Assembly: GCA_002336085.1 (NCBI GenBank)
Contig: DDEH01000107.1
Coordinates: 1 to 6,019 of the forward strand
DNA from: Flavobacteriales bacterium UBA1959
Lineage (GTDB): Bacteria > Bacteroidota > Bacteroidia > Flavobacteriales_D > Sanyastnellaceae
Direction of reading: 5' to 3'
Length of the DNA stretch: 6,019 bases
A model generated the notes under the pieces. The model was not told the origin of the DNA. It ran no database searches and was given only the letters and a program-made list of their open reading frames with translations. Of the stretch, positions 1 to 6,019 are shown in pieces (the first letter of the stretch is position 1; each line of letters begins with the position of its first letter). The position numbers and the translations under genes were made by a program.

Positions 1-1754
1 AGGACAATCTCATCAACAGAATGTTTATGAAGGTCAAAGGCTTCGTAATTCGCCTTTGACATATCGCCCGGGGAAAATTCCTTCAGTGGATTGGCATGCA
101 TCAGACCGGCCGCTACAGAACGATCACATGCTTGTTGTAACTCTTCGACAGAACCAACGCAAATGCGTTCAGATCCATCTTCAGTGGACCAGATAGGAAT
201 GGGAATGCCCCAAAAACGTGAGCGACTCAAATTCCAATCATTCAGGTTTTCCAACCACTTTCCAAACCGACCGCTTCCCGTGCTTGCGGGCTTCCAACGA
301 ATGGTTTTATTCAACTCCTGCATGCGCTCCTTGGCTGCCGTAGAACGGACGAACCAACTGTCCAAGGGGTAGTACAATACAGGTTTATCGGTTCTCCAAC
401 AGTGCGGATAATTGTGCTCATACTTCTCCACCAAGAAGGCCTGACCACTGCCTTTGAGTAGAATCGCAATCTCTACATCCACAGAACGTTCTGGCGCTTC
501 ACCCTCATCATAATATTCCTGCTTGACAAACCGACCCGCAAACGGGCCAATGTCCGCTCGAAAACGGCCCTGCATATCAACGAGGGGAACACCTTGGCCT
601 GAACCATCTTCTACCAAGAGCGGTGGAACACCAGCAGCAGCAGCCACGCGAGCGTCATCGGCTCCAAACGTTGGCGCTGTATGCACAATACCCGTTCCAT
701 CCTCAGTCGTGACAAAATCGCCCGGAATGACTCGGAAAGCTTCTTCAACTCGCTCCATCGGTTCTGCCCAATCAAGCAATTGCTCGTATCGTGCTCCGCA
801 CAAATCTGCGCCCTTAATCTGGGCAATAATTTCGTGTTCAGGCGCTTTTTTTCCACCGAAATGTTTCCCCACCAAGTCCGATGCCAACACCACCACAGCC
901 ACTTCATCAGTGTACCGATTCTTGGTCAAAACAAGCGCATAATCAATGTTTGGCCCCACTGTCAGTGCCGTGTTGGAAGGCAGCGTCCAAGGCGTTGTTG
1001 TCCACGCCAAGAAATCAACGGGAATGTGAGCCAATTCCGCAGCCTTTTCAGCTCCTGCATGTTCCAACATTCGACTCGCACAGTCTGGCAAAGACCGAAA
1101 TTGAGCCACAATTGTAGTGTCTTTAACATCTTGGTATGCACCGGGCTGATTCAGCTCATGGGAACTCAAGCCAGTGCCCGCTGCCGGGCTGTACGGCTGA
1201 ATGGTATATCCCTTGTAAAGCAAATCTTTGTTATCCAATTGCTTGAGCAACCACCAGACACTCTCAATGTATTTGTTTTCGTACGTCACATACGGAGTCT
1301 CCATATCCACCCAATACCCCATCTTGTGAGTGAGGTCATTCCAGATGTCCGTATACCGCATCACCGCTTTGCGGCAAGCCTCATTGTATTCTTCTACGGT
1401 CAGCTTGACGCCAATGTCTTCTTTGGTAATTCCAAGTTCTTTCTCCACGCCCAACTCCACGGGCAATCCGTGTGTATCCCAGCCAGCTTTCCGCTCGACT
1501 CTGTACCCTTTTAAGGTATGAAATCGACAAAAAATGTCCTTGATGGCCCTCGCCATCACGTGATGAATTCCCGGCTTACCATTGGCCGATGGTGGCCCTT
1601 CGAAAAACACATAAGGACGGTCTTCGGGCCGAGTATCAATGCTGCGTTGGAAGGTGTTATCACGCTCCCATCGTTCCAAGATGTCACTTGCAACATCTGG
1701 CAAGTTCAAAGAACCCCGCTCGGGGAAAGAAGATTGTAAGGAGGAATCACTCAT
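1..1754 (-). CDS. ileS: Isoleucyl-tRNA synthetase, N-terminal half (gene continues past position 1)
   Basis: Cytoplasmic class I synthetase that charges tRNA-Ile with isoleucine and hydrolyses mischarged valine. I translated 584 codons from ATG 1754. The Rossmann core carries EGPPSANGKPGIHH (residues 52-65), where GIHH replaces the usual HIGH, followed by GWDTHGLPVE (91-100). The CP1 editing domain shows the Thr-rich TTTPWTLPSNTAL (252-264) and GTGIVHTAPTFGADD (353-367), whose aspartates include the expected editing residue. SRSRFWGIPIP (510-520) marks the return to the catalytic core. Family members in Bacteroidota are, from memory, around 1,100-1,150 residues, so about half is present; the KMSKS loop and anticodon domain lie outside. 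The start is uncertain: ATG 1766 is in frame four codons upstream, and GTG 1790 is also open. No clear Shine-Dalgarno is seen. The gene follows pyk by 86 nt with no visible terminator between them. Identity is certain; the start is moderately sure. Confidence 0.96.
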   Translation of the reverse strand, partial: MSDSSLQSSFPERGSLNLPDVASDILERWERDNTFQRSIDTRPEDRPYVFFEGPPSANGKPGIHHVMARAIKDIFCRFHTLKGYRVERKAGWDTHGLPVELGVEKELGITKEDIGVKLTVEEYNEACRKAVMRYTDIWNDLTHKMGYWVDMETPYVTYENKYIESVWWLLKQLDNKDLLYKGYTIQPYSPAAGTGLSSHELNQPGAYQDVKDTTIVAQFRSLPDCASRMLEHAGAEKAAELAHIPVDFLAWTTTPWTLPSNTALTVGPNIDYALVLTKNRYTDEVAVVVLASDLVGKHFGGKKAPEHEIIAQIKGADLCGARYEQLLDWAEPMERVEEAFRVIPGDFVTTEDGTGIVHTAPTFGADDARVAAAAGVPPLLVEDGSGQGVPLVDMQGRFRADIGPFAGRFVKQEYYDEGEAPERSVDVEIAILLKGSGQAFLVEKYEHNYPHCWRTDKPVLYYPLDSWFVRSTAAKERMQELNKTIRWKPASTGSGRFGKWLENLNDWNLSRSRFWGIPIPIWSTEDGSERICVGSVEELQQACDRSVAAGLMHANPLKEFSPGDMSKANYEAFDLHKHSVDEIV

Positions 1755-1771
1755 TCTGATGGCCATTTCTT

Positions 1772-1788
1772 GGCGCGCATGCGCTGCC
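1772..1788 (-). promoter_or_regulatory. GC-rich hairpin just upstream of ileS start
   Basis: On the minus strand the bases GGCAGCGCATGCGCGCC can fold with three outer G-C pairs, one bulged A, three inner G-C pairs and a CAUG tetraloop. The core GCGCATGCGC (1775-1784) is a perfect palindrome. It ends 5 nt before ATG 1766 and 17 nt before ATG 1754. In this position it could slow ribosome access or set which start is used. No U tract follows, so it is not an intrinsic terminator. It may be chance; function is inference only. Confidence 0.3.
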
Positions 1789-1840
1789 ACGAAGATAGCA
1801 CCAACAGCAGGAGGATGCGAATTCTAAAACACTGATTTTT

Positions 1841-3259
1841 CTAGACTTGACTGAGTTTGACCATGTTTGTCATACCGGCCTCAGCAATGGGCATGCTCGC
1901 CAAGTGAACAACAAAATCTCCTTTGGTCACAACACCCATCTTTGTCAGTTCGAACTTGATGTCCGCAATCGTGTGATCTGTGCTGACCATTTTCAGATAC
2001 GGGAAAGCCGTTACACCCCAAACCAAAGACATTTGACCCAACACTTTTTTATTCGCAGTGAACATATAAACATACGCTTTGGGGCGTTGACTAGAGACCT
2101 GAATGGCCGTGTAGCCGCTGTATGTCATGGTAACAATGGCTTCAGCGTTAACGCGCTTTGCGAGTCGGCAGGCGTTATAACACATGCTATCGCTAATGAA
2201 ACGACTGTCATCAGGGCTTAGCGGCGGACGCTCTTGATTGAACATTCCATCATGACTCTCCATGGTATGAATAATATCCGTCATGGCCTGAACAGCTTGA
2301 ACCGGGAAAGCACCAACGGATGTTTCAGCACTCAACATGACCGCATCTGCTCCGTCCAAAACCGCATTCGCTACGTCGTTGACCTCAGCCCTTGTGGGCA
2401 CAGAGTGCTCAATCATGGATTCCATCATTTGAGTCGCCACAATGACCGGACGCCCCAATACCATGCATCGCTTTATGATGTCTTTCTGCACCAAAGGCAC
2501 CTCTTGCTTTGGGATTTCCACCCCCAGATCACCCCGCGCAATCATTACGGCATCCGTGACTTCAAGAATGGCATCCAAATCTTCCAGCGCCTCGGGCTTT
2601 TCAATTTTCGCAACGATACGCGCATGCTTACCTGACTGCTCAATACGGCTCCTTAAATCCAAAATATCCTGAGCATTTCGAACAAAAGACAACCCAATCC
2701 AATCGACCTCCTGCTCCAGTGCAAATGCCAAATCAGCCTCATCCTTTTCCGTGATGCAGGGAAGTGAGATTACGGTTGAGGGCAAATTAATTCCTTTCCT
2801 AGGCTTCAATTTACCTCCATGCACCACCTCGCAACGAACTTCATGGTCGCGGTCAGTTTCCAGAACCTTCAATTCCAATTTTCCGTCATCCATAAGGACA
2901 GGCTCCCCTGGCTTAACGTCACGAGCAAACTCGCTGTAGTTCGTATAGACAATTCCATTGGCACCATCTTCCTTGCCCGTCCGAATAATCAGTTCCTCGC
3001 CCTTTATCAAGTTCATTTCGCCGCCAACAATGTCCCCTACGCGAAGCTTTGGGCCCTGCAAATCTGCAAGCAATGCAGTGTGTATTCCCAACTTATCGTC
3101 AACTTTTCGAATGTTCGCAATCGTCTGTCCATGCACAGCATATTCTCCATGGGAAAAATTAAGACGCGCCACATTCATCCCTGAATTAATCAGTGACATT
3201 AACATTTCCTCTGAGGAGGACGCCGGACCCATGGTCGCTACAATCTTCGTTCGTTTCAT
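1841..3259 (-). CDS. pyk: Pyruvate kinase, K+-independent type by signature
   Basis: Catalyses phosphoenolpyruvate + ADP to pyruvate + ATP, the last step of glycolysis, in the cytoplasm. It has 472 residues, normal for a bacterial enzyme. The N-terminus KRTKIVATMGPAS (2-14) opens the TIM-barrel A domain. Substrate and metal ligands are seen in ARLNFSHG (R32, N34, S36) and D66. The B (lid) domain spans roughly 70-165. IVAKIEKPEA (215-224) holds catalytic K218 and metal ligand E220. ARGDLGVE (241-248) holds D244, and ATQMMESM (275-282) holds T276. The C-terminal regulatory domain runs from about 340 and ends in GMTNMVKLSQV. ADLQGPKLRV (65-74) has Leu, Gln, Lys and Val at the positions that separate K+-independent from K+-dependent enzymes. 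ATG 3259 is the first in-frame start after a TAA nine bases upstream and is preceded by a purine-rich stretch. The gene follows the IPExxxVDY gene by 28 nt and is probably cotranscribed. Confidence 0.97.
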   Translation of the reverse strand: MKRTKIVATMGPASSSEEMLMSLINSGMNVARLNFSHGEYAVHGQTIANIRKVDDKLGIHTALLADLQGPKLRVGDIVGGEMNLIKGEELIIRTGKEDGANGIVYTNYSEFARDVKPGEPVLMDDGKLELKVLETDRDHEVRCEVVHGGKLKPRKGINLPSTVISLPCITEKDEADLAFALEQEVDWIGLSFVRNAQDILDLRSRIEQSGKHARIVAKIEKPEALEDLDAILEVTDAVMIARGDLGVEIPKQEVPLVQKDIIKRCMVLGRPVIVATQMMESMIEHSVPTRAEVNDVANAVLDGADAVMLSAETSVGAFPVQAVQAMTDIIHTMESHDGMFNQERPPLSPDDSRFISDSMCYNACRLAKRVNAEAIVTMTYSGYTAIQVSSQRPKAYVYMFTANKKVLGQMSLVWGVTAFPYLKMVSTDHTIADIKFELTKMGVVTKGDFVVHLASMPIAEAGMTNMVKLSQV

Positions 3260-3285
3260 CTCTTTTTACGTCTTTCTTCAATCAT
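3256..3285 (-). other. 9-codon mini-ORF linking the IPExxxVDY gene to pyk
   Basis: In the 28-nt spacer an ATG begins two bases after the TGA of the upstream gene and reads MIEERRKKR, stopping at a TGA that overlaps the pyk start as ATGA. If used, ribosomes would step from the upstream gene through the mini-ORF into pyk by termination and reinitiation. The same purine-rich bases could simply serve as the pyk ribosome landing site. There is no independent evidence of translation. Confidence 0.2.
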
Positions 3286-3287
3286 TC

Positions 3288-3764
3288 TCATTTGGCAGAA
3301 TCCACCAAATCAATCAAGGCCAAATGCTCGATAGCTCCGGAATTCAGTGGGTCCAATATTTGGACATAATTCACCCCCTTCACTTTTCTCAGCCTCGGAA
3401 TTAATTCCGCAGCTTGCTCACATCCCTCACTTAGATGGACGAGGTAATCCAAAGCTGCTGCTCCTTGAAATCGAGCAATGATACCCTCTGGCAACTTGTT
3501 TTCGACTACATGAAAAGCACTTTGACCTGCATCACCGGATTCGTTGAACCGGTACACAGCATGGCTTGAATTGCCTTTTTTTTGTGCGATATCCAGCAAA
3601 TGACTGAATTGCAAACTCCAGCCGACTGTTCGATTAAGTTCCCAGCACAACCTTTGGGGCGGCAAGTGACTGCTCAATCCAATCAGTTCAAAATCACAGG
3701 AATCTGCAAAATCATCTTCAAGCCACTGCATCTCACGCAAATATAACTTGAGATTCGCGTTCAT
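3288..3764 (-). CDS. IPExxxVDY family protein, function unknown
   Basis: Small cytoplasmic-looking protein of 158 residues with no signal peptide or membrane segment. I assign it to the Bacteroidota IPExxxVDY family from its place between rnc and pyk, where that family usually sits, and from remembered features. These are an N-terminal block DFELIGLSSHLPPQRLCWELN (24-44), resembling the family's 'F-LIGI-SHLEDYRL-W-LN' pattern, and a C-terminal half with LIPRLRKVKGVNYVQILD (121-138) followed by a helix-like tail. The name-giving motif is not exact: LPE (91-93) and LDY (105-107) are separated by 11 residues rather than 3. No catalytic residues can be pointed to, and I know of no established function. 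ATG 3764 is the first possible start, because an in-frame TGA lies just upstream. It is 30 nt after rnc and 28 nt before pyk. The gene is surely real given its codon-level continuity and operon position; the family call is good but not certain. Confidence 0.8.
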   Translation of the reverse strand: MNANLKLYLREMQWLEDDFADSCDFELIGLSSHLPPQRLCWELNRTVGWSLQFSHLLDIAQKKGNSSHAVYRFNESGDAGQSAFHVVENKLPEGIIARFQGAAALDYLVHLSEGCEQAAELIPRLRKVKGVNYVQILDPLNSGAIEHLALIDLVDSAK

Positions 3765-3794
3765 CCGGTATCAATCACCCAATAACATGCACAA

Positions 3795-4520
3795 TTACAG
3801 TGGAATATCCCGACTCGCTTGCTCGGCAGCATCCTGCTCAGCACTTTTTTTTGACGGCCCGCTGCCAAGCCCCGCCACTTCACCGTCAACAAGCAGCTCC
3901 ATTTGATATTCATTCCTACCATCCACGAGGGTCGTATTTCGCAAGCGGTATTCGACTCTTTTTGAAGACTGTTGGGCCCACTGCTGGACCTTGGTTTTAA
4001 AATCAGAAGTGACGAGAGCATTGGTATTCGACTGGTGCTTCTCAAACATTCTTAAAACGGCGCGCTCTGCTTTTTGATACCCATGATCCATAAAAATCGC
4101 TCCAACTAATGCTTCCAGCGCATTTCCAATTACCGTTGCAGGTATAGCTGACTGTCCCATTTTGGTCCGAATAAAAGGTTCAAGCCCCATTACCTGACCG
4201 ATTTGGTTCAATGCTTTGCGACTAACCAATCGCGACTTGCACTGGGTCAACATGCCCTCATCCCCCAGGGGGAATTTATCAAAAACCTGTTTGGCAATAA
4301 TGGACCCTAGAACCGCATCTCCCAAAAATTCCAGGCGCTCATTGGAATTTTTCCCCTCCTCAAGATCATCCGATAAGGAAGCGTGTGTCAAGGCCTCGTC
4401 GTACCAATGTTGTTGCTTTGGCCGCAGGCCAAACTCAACGCGGAGAAAAGTCTGGAACGCTGAAGATCTTTTGCTTCGAAAACCAAAGGCTCCCAATCGA
4501 TTGGCATTCAGCAATCCCAC
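3795..4520 (-). CDS. rnc: Ribonuclease III (GTG start)
   Basis: Double-strand-specific endoribonuclease that processes rRNA precursors and structured mRNAs, acting as a dimer with Mg2+. It has 241 residues. The catalytic domain (about 20-165) contains the family signature NERLEFLGDAVLG (60-72), with E61, E64 and D68 matching E. coli E38, E41 and D45. GNALEALVGAIFMDHGY (132-148) carries the catalytic E136 (E. coli E117) but has N133 where E. coli has metal ligand D114. A C-terminal double-stranded RNA-binding domain (about 170-238) ends with the typical GSGPSKKSAEQDAAEQA. The start is GTG at 4520. The fabF stop lies in the same frame four codons upstream, so no earlier start is possible; TTG 4514 is the nearest alternative. 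The spacer after fabF is 12 nt, implying cotranscription and perhaps coupled translation. Location beside acpP and fabF is a recurrent arrangement for rnc. Confidence 0.96.
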   Translation of the reverse strand: MGLLNANRLGAFGFRSKRSSAFQTFLRVEFGLRPKQQHWYDEALTHASLSDDLEEGKNSNERLEFLGDAVLGSIIAKQVFDKFPLGDEGMLTQCKSRLVSRKALNQIGQVMGLEPFIRTKMGQSAIPATVIGNALEALVGAIFMDHGYQKAERAVLRMFEKHQSNTNALVTSDFKTKVQQWAQQSSKRVEYRLRNTTLVDGRNEYQMELLVDGEVAGLGSGPSKKSAEQDAAEQASRDIPL

Positions 4521-4532
4521 AGCGGAAAAGAT

Positions 4533-5789
4533 TTAGGAAAGTTCTCGGAAAAGAACCGAAGCGTTGTGTCCTCCAAAACCAAACGTATTCGAGAGAGCTG
4601 CGCGCACTTTTCGCTTCTTCGCTTGATTGAACGTGAAGTCAAGCTTCTGGTCCAATTGTTCATCCGCATGCTCAAAATTGATAGTTGGGGGGATAATGCC
4701 ATTCTTAATGGCTAAGATGCATGCAATCCCTTCAATAGCCCCTGCCGCTCCCAACAAATGACCCGTCATTGATTTCGTAGACGAAATGCTTAAATCATAC
4801 GCGTGCTCGCCAAATACACCCTGGATAGCTTTGGTCTCAGCTACATCGCCTAAGGGAGTTGATGTGCCGTGGACGTTCACGTAATCAACCTCTGATGGAT
4901 GCATAAAAGCATCATCAAGAGCTGACCTCATCACATTCAGAGCGCCCAAGCCTTCTGGATGTGGCGCTGTAATGTGGTGAGCATCCGCACTCATTCCTCC
5001 GCCGACCATTTCACAATAAATGGTAGCACCTCGAGCAACTGCATGGTCATAATCTTCTAAGATGATAGCGCCGCCGCCTTCTCCTAGAACGAAACCATCT
5101 CGTGTAGAATCAAAAGGGCGAGAGGCAGTTTTCGGATCGTCATTGCGGGTTGATAGTGCCTTAAGGGCATTAAAACCCCCAATTCCACCTTCAGTCACAG
5201 CTGCCTCAGAACCTCCCGTTACCATCACATCCGCTTTTCCTAAACGTATATAATTGAAAGCGTCAATCATTGCATTGGTTCCACTTGCACACGCCGAAAC
5301 AGTGCAGAAGTTGGGGCCTCGGTAACCATGGCGCATGCTAATGTGGCCCGCCGCGATATCCGAAATCATCATCGGAATAAAGAAAGGACTAAAACGAGGG
5401 ACTCCATCGCTTTTATGAAAATTCAGGGCTTCATTCATAAAGGTTTGAAACCCCCCAATACCGGAACCCCAGATGACGCCCACCCTGTCCAGGTTGACAA
5501 CATTTTCTTTCTCAAGGAGACCTGCGTCTTTGATCGCTTCGTCAGAGCACACCACTGCATACTGGGTAAACAGGTCCATTCTTCGCGCTTCCTTCCGTTC
5601 GAGAAAGTCCGCAACGTCAAAGCCTTTGACTTCACAAGCAAACTTCGTTTTGAAATTTTCCGCGTCGAACTTGGTAATGGGAGCTGCGCCGCTCACACCA
5701 CTGACTATTCCTTTCCAGTAAGCGCGCGCATCATTTCCCACGGGCGTAATCGCTCCGAGACCAGTGACAACAACCCTTTTCAGCTCCAT
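4533..5789 (-). CDS. fabF: Beta-ketoacyl-ACP synthase II
   Basis: Condensing enzyme of type II fatty acid synthesis: it takes an acyl chain from ACP onto a cysteine and joins it to malonyl-ACP with loss of CO2. It has 418 residues, normal for FabF. The thiolase-fold N-terminus reads RVVVTGLGAITPVG (5-18). The nucleophile is C167 in TVSACASGTNAM (163-174). The catalytic histidines are H307 in VNVHGTSTPLGD (304-315) and H344 in KSMTGHLLGAAG (339-350), with the supporting K339. The Gly-rich NTFGFGGHNA loop (401-410) lies near the C-terminus. The Cys-His-His triad and the VHGTSTPLGD sequence place it with FabF/FabB and not FabH; its length and pairing with acpP favour FabF. The start ATG 5789 lies 10 nt after the acpP stop. 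A 12-bp palindrome spans the start codon. The substrate it works on is the product of the gene directly upstream. Confidence 0.97.
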   Translation of the reverse strand: MELKRVVVTGLGAITPVGNDARAYWKGIVSGVSGAAPITKFDAENFKTKFACEVKGFDVADFLERKEARRMDLFTQYAVVCSDEAIKDAGLLEKENVVNLDRVGVIWGSGIGGFQTFMNEALNFHKSDGVPRFSPFFIPMMISDIAAGHISMRHGYRGPNFCTVSACASGTNAMIDAFNYIRLGKADVMVTGGSEAAVTEGGIGGFNALKALSTRNDDPKTASRPFDSTRDGFVLGEGGGAIILEDYDHAVARGATIYCEMVGGGMSADAHHITAPHPEGLGALNVMRSALDDAFMHPSEVDYVNVHGTSTPLGDVAETKAIQGVFGEHAYDLSISSTKSMTGHLLGAAGAIEGIACILAIKNGIIPPTINFEHADEQLDQKLDFTFNQAKKRKVRAALSNTFGFGGHNASVLFRELS

Positions 5790-5794
5790 GGAGC
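5783..5794. repeat. 12-bp perfect palindrome across the fabF start codon
   Basis: GCTCCATGGAGC is its own reverse complement and is centred on the fabF ATG (5787-5789), in and just before the coding region. In mRNA it would form a 4-bp stem with the AUG in a CAUG loop. A stem this short is weak. The palindrome itself is certain, but a role in translation control is only a possibility. Confidence 0.35.
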
Positions 5795-5799
5795 CTGTA

Positions 5800-6019
5800 T
5801 TATTTCGCGTGCTCAGTAATGTAGTCGACCGCTTGGCCTACTGTGCTGATCTTTTCAGCTTGATCATCTGGGATGGCGATGTTGAACTCCTTTTCAAATT
5901 CCATAATGAGTTCTACAGTGTCCAGTGAATCGGCTCCCAAATCATTGGTAAAGCTCGCTTCAATGTTCACTTCTCCTGCATCAACTCCCAACTTGTCGAC
6001 GATTATCGCCGTTACTTTT
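5800..6019 (-). CDS. acpP: Acyl carrier protein, C-terminal 72 residues (5' end outside window)
   Basis: Small acidic carrier that holds growing acyl chains on a 4'-phosphopantetheine arm during fatty acid synthesis. Reading minus from 6018 gives 72 codons, starting KVTAIIVDKLGV and ending VDYITEHAK before TAA. The attachment serine is in the DSL motif of TNDLGADSLDTVELIMEF (codon 5926-5928). The rest is close to the Bacteroidota consensus, including FNIAIPDDQAEKI. ACPs are about 78-80 residues, so roughly the first seven or so codons and the start lie beyond 6019. The open frame runs to the window edge, so a TTG at 5991 (residue L10 of the visible part) should not be taken as the start. It is followed by fabF after 10 nt, the usual acpP-fabF pair, so carrier and condensing enzyme would be made from one message. 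Confidence 0.97.
   Translation of the reverse strand, partial: KVTAIIVDKLGVDAGEVNIEASFTNDLGADSLDTVELIMEFEKEFNIAIPDDQAEKISTVGQAVDYITEHAK

Larger units (their letters stand above)
1..6019 (-). other. Probable acpP-fabF-rnc-IPExxxVDY-pyk(-ileS) operon
   Basis: All six genes share the minus strand with spacers of 10, 12, 30, 28 and 86 nt. No terminator hairpin with a U tract is visible in any spacer, and no convincing Bacteroidota promoter (TAnnTTTG with an upstream TTG) is seen inside the cluster. Cotranscription of acpP through pyk is therefore likely. Inclusion of ileS is less sure because its spacer is longer. The promoter for the unit must lie beyond 6019. The order acpP-fabF-rnc-small protein-pyk is one I recognise from Bacteroidota; the link to ileS may be more local. 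Confidence 0.7.

Noticed and set aside
681..1514. A 277-codon open frame on the plus strand
   Set aside because: It lies fully antisense to ileS, whose translation shows clear family motifs throughout. The plus-strand product has no recognisable domain and is a shadow of the real gene.
1775..1784. GCGCATGCGC palindrome as an intrinsic terminator between pyk and ileS
   Set aside because: On the minus strand it is followed by CCAAGAAATGG rather than a U tract, so it does not have terminator form.
1792..1799. TATCTTCG upstream of ileS as a Bacteroidota -7 box (TAnnTTTG)
   Set aside because: One mismatch at a conserved position and no TTG at the expected distance upstream, so not enough to call a promoter.
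1755..1840. A T-box or other riboswitch leader for ileS
   Set aside because: The spacer is only 86 nt, has no T-box consensus or specifier-stem layout, and T-boxes are not typical of Bacteroidota.
3761..4045. A 94-codon minus-strand frame inside rnc
   Set aside because: It overlaps the dsRNA-binding domain of rnc in another frame and has no family features.
5328..5819. A 163-codon plus-strand open frame over fabF and the acpP junction
   Set aside because: Antisense to the conserved fabF catalytic region; no motif of its own. The same holds for the other plus-strand frames over pyk (1847-2221, 2234-2635, 2819-3184 and 2958-3404) and over rnc and ileS.
5800..5991. A short ACP-like protein starting at TTG 5991
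   Set aside because: The frame stays open to the window edge with ACP sequence upstream (KVTAIIVDK), so the true start is outside the window.

Overview
The window is a compact stretch of core genome with every gene on the minus strand. Read in the direction of transcription (from high to low coordinates) it holds the 3' part of acpP, then fabF, rnc, a small IPExxxVDY-family protein gene, pyk, and the 5' half of ileS, which runs off position 1. Spacers are 10, 12, 30, 28 and about 86 nt, so the first five genes look like one transcription unit; ileS may belong to it or start its own.

The gene order and protein sequences point to the phylum Bacteroidota, most likely a member of the Flavobacteriales or a close relative. 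The reasons are the acpP-fabF-rnc-(IPExxxVDY)-pyk cluster, which I know from that phylum; the lineage-restricted small protein between rnc and pyk; the near-consensus Bacteroidota ACP; and the form of IleRS with a GIHH signature. Shine-Dalgarno sequences are weak or absent before the genes, as is usual in this phylum. Base composition looks moderate and even by eye. I see no sign of transfer, phage, insertion sequence, CRISPR array, tRNA or rRNA.

Region by region: 5800-6019 acyl carrier protein; 4533-5789 the condensing enzyme that extends ACP-bound chains; 3795-4520 RNase III with a GTG start; 3288-3764 the IPExxxVDY-family protein of unknown function; 1841-3259 pyruvate kinase; 1-1754 isoleucyl-tRNA synthetase. 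AcpP and FabF work together directly in fatty acid elongation. Rnc is a conserved passenger of fatty acid operons in many bacteria. Pyruvate kinase supplies pyruvate and ATP upstream of acetyl-CoA. IleRS serves translation.

I did not find a previously undescribed system. The points most worth checking are residue-level: a swapped GXHH class I signature in IleRS, a K+-independent type signature in pyruvate kinase, Asn in place of a metal-binding Asp in RNase III, and a stretched form of the name-giving motif in the small protein. There are also small translation-initiation features: overlapping 9-codon mini-ORFs at the pyk and ileS starts, and palindromes at the fabF and ileS starts. No gene-free stretch exceeds 90 bases.
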